DNA of 64,000 nucleotides from Cyanoderma ruficeps. Taxonomy: Eukaryota; Chordata; Aves; Passeriformes; Timaliidae. The stretch is from contig VZDJ01000216.1 in assembly GCA_008694505.1 (NCBI GenBank), forward strand, positions 4,720,664 to 4,784,663, given 5' to 3'. The notes under the pieces were generated by a model that worked only from the letters and a program-made list of their open reading frames with translations, had not been told where the DNA came from and ran no database searches. Shown here one piece after another: positions 58,268-64,000 of this stretch; position 1 is the first letter of the stretch, and each line of letters starts with the position of its first letter. The position numbers and the translations under genes are program-made.

Positions 58268-60246
58268 TGGAGAAAAGGAAAAAAGAAATCCACAAGCCCC
58301 TGCCTCACATCTGCTTGAGGAAGGGGCCAAGTGGAGCAACAACTGCCCTTTGCTGTGCTCCCATTGTGCAGAAGAACCTCGGGGCCCAGACTGGGGAGTT
58401 GCACAGGTATGTGAGAGGGAACAGACCTGTTTGGAGCGTGGGATGAGTGACCCTGCAGGGGTGGGTGCAGGGCAGGGAGGAGGGAGCATGGGAATGGCAA
58501 GGTGTGCCCTGGGCTTCGTCCTGAGCTGAGATGGAGCAGGAGGATTTGCAGAAGTCCTTTCCTGTAGCCCACAGAGCTGTGTGAATCCCCCTTCACCTCT
58601 CCTCACACGCAGTGGCTGTTCCAGCTGCTCCATGATGGCTTTTTAACCCCAGAGATAAACATAGGAGGAACCCCTCAGTCCTGTGTCACCCTGATCTGTC
58701 TCGCTCACAAAAAATTAGCAAATTATTCTGGGCTTTTCAGACCATCAAAAGTCACCTGCTGTTCCTCCCCTCTCCCCTGCTGCTGGAGGCCAGGTGCCCT
58801 GGCACCAGCCTGGTTAAATAATGATGGGGATGTCCTGAAGTGGCTGAGATGGAGCGTCAATAGCCATGAACTTGGGTGGAGGAAGGGTTGCACCTGGTTT
58901 CAGGTTCATCTCAGCCTTGTGTCCTCAGCAGCGCCACTCAAGGACACCAACCCTACTCAGAAGTCAGTTCCAGAGCAGTTGTCAAAAGCCCTCCAGACCT
59001 GGACCCCTGAGGTGAGCTGGCACTCAGAGGGTCAAGTGGGGCACAGTCCGGGCAGGAAAATGTGGGGAAGATTTGCTGGTGGAGCCCAGCTGATGTTTCA
59101 CCTGCAGGTGCTGGAAACCAAGGAATTTCTGCGGCACTCTGAGTGAAAAACTATCATTTTCTGATAAACCATAATGAGAATTTCCACCCGACTCTGAAGC
59201 CAGGTTTTCCTTTCATGCCAACCCTTTTCTCTCAGCCTGTCTCCTGCCTTGGCTTGCCCAGCCAGCAGCCTGCAGGGTGCTGGGCACTGAGGCTGAGGAA
59301 TTGTGAGTGATCAGGGCGCCCTAAATGCCAGGAGCAGAGCAATAAAGGACTGTTCCCTTTCCACTTGAAATGCCTGTTGCATTTGCCAGGCAGCCAACAC
59401 TGTAAATTCGTTCTGACTATTTAAAAAGACCTTTTAGAGCTTTTTGAATGGTTTCTGGCTTATTCTGTAGCAATAAAAGCGTAGTGCCTGAGAGTCAGAC
59501 GTTCAGGACCTTACCAAGGAACTAAATACAAGATGCTTGGGAGCGCTGTGAAGTGCTTAGGAACAAGATAATTATACCGGCCCTTATCCCATTGTTTGCC
59601 TGCTCATAATCACTGTCCTGGGCTCTGTCTGGTGGCATTTGGGATTGTTATGGAACAAAGAAATAGGGCAGGAATTTGCAAAATGGGAATCCCACCTGCT
59701 GGGGGGTGGTGGAACAACTGTGGGGAGAAAGCAGGGGAAGAAGGGAAGTGAGGTGGTGAAATTTCCTTCTTATCCTGCTGCAGAGCACTCAAAAAGGAGA
59801 TAAAACATGGCTTGTCCTGCCTGCACCCTTGTACACAGGAACTCATAACAATTTGGGCTCCAAATCCTAATTCTCTTGACCTGGGAGTGGTTCTTATTCC
59901 CTGAGGAATTCAACCACGAGACCCTGAGGAAAGAAGAGCTCAGCAGTGAGAGATGGCAGGGCTCAGCTGAGGCTCCACAGCAAGGCTCTGCCTTCCTCTG
60001 ACACCCTGGGAGCTCTGGTGACAGGCTGGTGGTCACACAGGTCATGGAAGGGTCTTGCTGGGAGCTGATTTTCCTCCAAGTGCATGCCTGCCATGGGACC
60101 CAGTTTGCCAGATGGCTCCCTGGCATCCGATCAGGGCTTTTCCATGCAGTTGTGAAGGCTGATAAATGGTCTGTGAAGATTGGTCTGATACCATTTTGGT
60201 CTTCTGGGAATGAGGACCTCATTGCAGATCAAATGTCTGATCTTTA
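58268..60246. other. Unique non-coding DNA
   Basis: No gene or transposon is recognised. Frames of up to about 144 codons on both strands at 58162-58633 overlap each other and have no known domains. Confidence 0.5.
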
Positions 60247-60320
60247 AACTGGCATAAATCAGCATAACTCTACCAGAGTTAATGGAGTTGTGTTGATTTA
60301 CACCAGCTGAATTTATACCG
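60247..60320. mobile_element. Ancient palindromic repeat (MITE-like)
   Basis: An imperfect inverted repeat: CTGGCATAAATCAGCATAAC on the left pairs with the reverse complement of the right arm ending GTTGATTTACACCAG, at about 18 of 23 positions. The centre is GAGTTAATGGAGTT. It resembles a short palindromic repeat common in reptile and bird genomes. The family name is uncertain. Confidence 0.5.
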
Positions 60321-63300
60321 TCAAAAATCATTCATTTGCTCTGTCTCTTCTCCATTTTCCCCCCTCCTTGGATTAGAAATGAAGTCTATAAAGCTAATAT
60401 GGTCCCTGCAACAGCATAACTTCCACAGAGTGTTTGCTTGAAGAGGTTAAAAGCCCTATAAACTGCTTTACATTCTCTAATAATAAAATGCAGATGCAAA
60501 GGGGAAGGATTTGATGGTCAATTAATACCGAAACCATCCAGTGCTTTGCATAGATCCTGCTCCTTGGCTTTGAAATACTATGCCCAATTAAAACCTTACC
60601 CAGAACTATACCAAGATTAAAAAAGTAATAACAATCTGCAGCACTCTAGGTAGCATGCTGCAGTTTTCAGGGTGCCTCTGAGCTATGCCTCATAAACTCT
60701 TGGATAAGATTTGTCTGGGTGTTTCCAACTGCAACTGCTCCTGGAGCAAAGCTGCAAAGCAGCATTCAGCAGGCCAAGCTGGAGAGAGGGTTATTTTATG
60801 GAGGAAAAGAGGAGGTGGGGTAAGGAAAGTGTTGACAATCCCTCGTGCATTCTTCTGAAAGGAAAAGAGAATGATAGTTCCTGTAAATGTCCTGCCCTTC
60901 AGCTGGGGGTGAGTGGCTGGAGAGTTCACAGAGTGGCTCTGGTTTGGGGATGGAACAGGCTGGCACAGCCTCAGCAAATCCCAGTAACTTACTTGGCAGC
61001 GGGGTTGAGTGTCACTTGCTCCAGCTCTCAGGGGGGGTGACATTGGTGACCTCTCAGTGACGGTCACTCCAAAGGAACAGTGCAGTCTATCCACAGATGT
61101 TATTTGGTGGAGCAGCAAGGTGGATGGCATCTGGATTTAATAGTCCAAGAGCCAGAATGAAAATCCTTCTTTTTCAGTAGCCCACACCAGCAGGAGGAGC
61201 TGGAAGGGCAGAAGGCACTTTGGGCAGCAAGGAGCACCCACAGTAATCACTCAGTGTCAGAGCCATCCCCTTCTTGGCCCCAGAGTTTCTCACTGGCAAA
61301 GACGCCAATATGGAAAAATATCACCTTGTTTTAAGGTCTCCAGTAATTTACTTGCTGTACAATGTGACAAAAAAGAGGAGAAGTGGAGTTCTGCATCCCT
61401 GAGGGATCTGGAGACACTCCCTTCAGGACTGAGCCTGAGGACACGGGCTGCCTTAGCCAGAGAGATCTTCCCTGGGGCTGCCAGTTTGTCTGGGGTCTGC
61501 TCCTTGGGCAGCTCCTGCTGGCTGATGGATTTCCTCTGCACTGATCAGACGGGAGGGATGGGTATTGTATCACTGACCTCAGCCACCAAAACCTTGGGTA
61601 GCCCAGACTGCTGTTTGTTTATTGGCCTGGGTGCTCAGTGATCACAGAACACCCCTTCAAGGAAAATTAATGCATCCAATAGTAGAGATCCAAGGAAGGG
61701 CAGTTCCTTTCTCACCAGTGTGTCCTTTGATGAGCAAACTGGGGACTGAGCAAAACCAGAGGGTTGAGCAGACACTTGTGGTGAGGGATTCTCCTGGGTC
61801 TGAGCAGGAGGCACGGCAAGTCCATCTGTGAGCCATCATCACCCTGATGGCAGCCCAGCATGTCTTGCTATTCTCTCTCTGCCTCTTTTTCTCCTTCCAT
61901 GGTTCTGTAAAGATGCATAAAATACACAAAATTTTTAAAGGAGTCATCAGGGCAACTGACAGAGAGAATAAACCCATCTCAGATGGCCTTTGGGGACAGG
62001 GAGTCTTCCAGGTGGGTCTTCAAGCTCAGTTTAGATTGAAGGTTTTGATGTATTTCTATCTGAGCTCTGCACCTCCCTCAGACCCCTGGTTTTAGTCCCA
62101 AACTATGTAAAATCCCAGAACAGATTGCCAAGGTCAAGGGGAATTGCCCAGGGCTGGGATACTAAAACTAAATGAATGGAGCATGATATGAAAGCATAAT
62201 GGGGCTGATTTCTTAATTGCAGAAAGGCCTCTCAACACTGTTTTGACAGCATAAAGGGTCATTTACATCTATTTTAAGCCATGTAAAAGCCTGATCCTCA
62301 TTTACATACCTTGAAAAGAAAATACAATATGTACCACGACTAAGCCCCTTCCTACTGCCAAAGTGATGGAAAGAGACTTTAGTGTAAATAAGGCTCAGGA
62401 TTGTTTTCAGTTCCAGCACCAGGAATGTGCCAGTGCAGAAGCAGGAAAGAAGCCAAACATATTTATTTTGGCCCAGCTGGGTGTTTCTTCAGTTTTCTGT
62501 CTGCAGAAGAAAGTGAGCACACACATTTTGGCTCTGCCCTCCACAAGAGTCACCACAAGTGTCACTTCCCCCCTCCCAGGCAGGGACCAAGGACGTGTCC
62601 TGAAGGCCACTGCACAGAGGATGCTCTTGTTGGGCAGGACCTGGGGCAGCTGAATGAGCACTTTTGTGGTGAGGGTTGCAAGTTCTCCATTTCCAGCTGC
62701 TGAGCAGCTCCCAAGGATGGGCAGCAATTTTAAACCAGGCAGAAATTGAGAACGAATTGAAGGTGACAAACTGTTTGTGTCAACTAAAGAAAACCAGTGC
62801 TCTGCTGGAAATGGGCTCCAGCCTTTCTCCTCAGGTGGAGGAGACATGGAATATCCGCTCAAAGATGTGAGTAGTTCCCTAAACAGGGTGATAATGACGA
62901 TTACAGGCTGAAAAGGGCTCAGTATTGACATCTCCTTAACCAGCCAGACCCTGAACCCTCCCAGAGTCTGGGAGAGCACAGTTCTTCCCTGAAGCATTGG
63001 AGGAGGCTGTGATTTATCCTGGGGCATGGGGGCAAGTGGCTGATCCTCCAGAGGCTGAATAACACAGACCATCTGCACACTGACCGTGGTGCAGCTTCTC
63101 CCCATCCTTTTTTCTCTCCATGCAGGACAAGGAGCAGCCCAGATCTGAAGGGAGATGCAATTTTAAGCAGGGCTGACGTGCCTCTGTGCCAGCATGGGAT
63201 GGATTAGAATTAGTTTTTTGCTAATTTGCTCCACATGGAGCTTTCAGTTTGAATTCTGTCTCCTGAATCCAGAGGCAGACCACCCTCTTGGTATCCTGAC

Positions 63301-64000
63301 TGCTGTATTTCCCAAAGTGAGGGGAGAATTTCTCCTCCATCCTGTGTTTCCTGTGGTCCAGGCAGTGTCGTGCCCACTGCTCCCAGGAAAGGAGTGTGTG
63401 TATTCAGCTTCCTCAAACCTCACAGCTGATAGCTGATCCAACATGGGCAATCACTTCAGAAAACAGTCAGGTCTGAAATTTGGGAATAGGAAGGATCTAC
63501 AGACCAGTGTTTATAACTTTCTGGGGTTCTGTTTTTTTGTTGTTTTTTTTTTGTTTGTTTGTTTCTGCATGAATCTCAGATTGTCCTGTTCGGGAGGCAG
63601 TCCTCAGTAGCCTTGCTCTTTTCAGCAGAGAACCCAAAAGAAGTCTTGCCAGAAAACATCCAAGGCCTCTGATTTTTTGCAAGTACTCGAGAAACCAACT
63701 TGTGTGAATTTTCCCCTTTCTCAGGAGATACTGACATCCTGTGTGCCTCTGTATGGTGGCTTTAACCTCACTGTGGTCAGGTTGCCACCTGAAAAATGAG
63801 ATCACTATAACAACAGTCCCTCTCATGTCCACAGTAAATGGCCTGGGATCCATTGCAGCTATGCAATTTCTCAACAAAGATCTGGATATTTCCAGCAGTT
63901 TCTCAGTCATTAGGAAGCTTTTTACTTGGACCCATAACTATTCCTGAAAATATACTGAGGTTTTGGAGTACTTCTAGGAGCCCTATGGATGTTCAGGAGG
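60321..64000. other. Unique non-coding DNA
   Basis: No gene or transposon is recognised. The minus-strand frame at 62407-63105 is the longest gap-free frame in the window (232 codons) but has no recognisable domain. A T-rich (GTTT)n-like patch lies at 63527-63566. Confidence 0.5.

Noticed and set aside
62407..63105. 232-codon minus-strand frame, the longest without N
   Set aside because: No domain, no repeat of a known family, and no supporting splice or promoter context. The length is within chance for 64 kb.
63105..63180. Possible exon after a pyrimidine-rich stretch and CAG at 63123-63125
   Set aside because: The acceptor looks fair, but the following frame stops within about 17 codons and no donor or partner exon was found.

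Overview
The window reads as vertebrate nuclear DNA from a bird, most likely a songbird (the passerine assignment is inference from repeat types, not from a search). The evidence is many 3'-anchored CR1 LINE fragments with the typical avian ends (tails of the TGATTCTGTG / TTCCAACCT type), several solo LTRs of avian-type endogenous retroviruses, abundant microsatellites, low CpG, and no compact coding structure. I found no protein-coding gene, exon chain, tRNA or rRNA. The longest gap-free open frames (roughly 210-232 codons) have no recognisable domains and are about what chance gives in 64 kb. The window is best described as intergenic or deep intronic DNA.

Layout. 1-5.0 kb: unique DNA with a possible conserved non-coding block near 2.69-3.12 kb. 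5.0-9.35 kb: a young CR1 tail, then two relics of a much older amniote-type CR1, one of them about 1.5 kb and running from the reverse-transcriptase region to the 3' end. 9.3-17.4 kb: mostly unique, with AT-rich and ATT repeats and one reverse CR1 piece. 17.37-18.26 kb: a solo LTR bracketed exactly by two copies of the same ~110 bp CR1 segment. 19.5-20.2 kb: the best preserved young CR1 3' end, carrying an internal 43 bp tandem duplication. 21.5-22.3 kb: a 23 bp minisatellite and a short interstitial telomeric repeat. 24.3-24.6 kb: a solo LTR (family 'G'). 25.1-25.65 kb: a polypurine tract and an AT-rich block with a perfect 8 bp inverted repeat. 28-35.4 kb: a cluster of four LTRs of one family ('A'), including one inserted in inverted orientation into another; two members have perfect 4 bp target-site duplications. 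33.4-33.7 kb: a 285 bp, almost C-free AT-rich repeat. 35.4-49.4 kb: mostly unique, with an AT-rich 1.2 kb block and three CR1 fragments, one ancient. 49.37-50.23 kb: an assembly gap (N). 50.2-54.7 kb: microsatellites, an 86 bp tandem duplication and a very CpG-dense 50 bp patch. 54.69-55.14 kb: a second family 'G' LTR inserted in a CR1. 55.2-58.3 kb: two LTR-like candidates and one good LTR. 58.3-64 kb: unique DNA with one ancient palindromic repeat near 60.25 kb.

Nothing here works as an operon or pathway. The biology visible is transposon history: layers of ancient CR1, younger CR1, then LTR retroelements landing in CR1s and in each other, plus local tandem duplication. The most unusual structure is the LTR at 17479-17949 with its long flanking CR1 direct repeats. 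All family names are from recognition by eye; a RepeatMasker run with an avian library would settle them.
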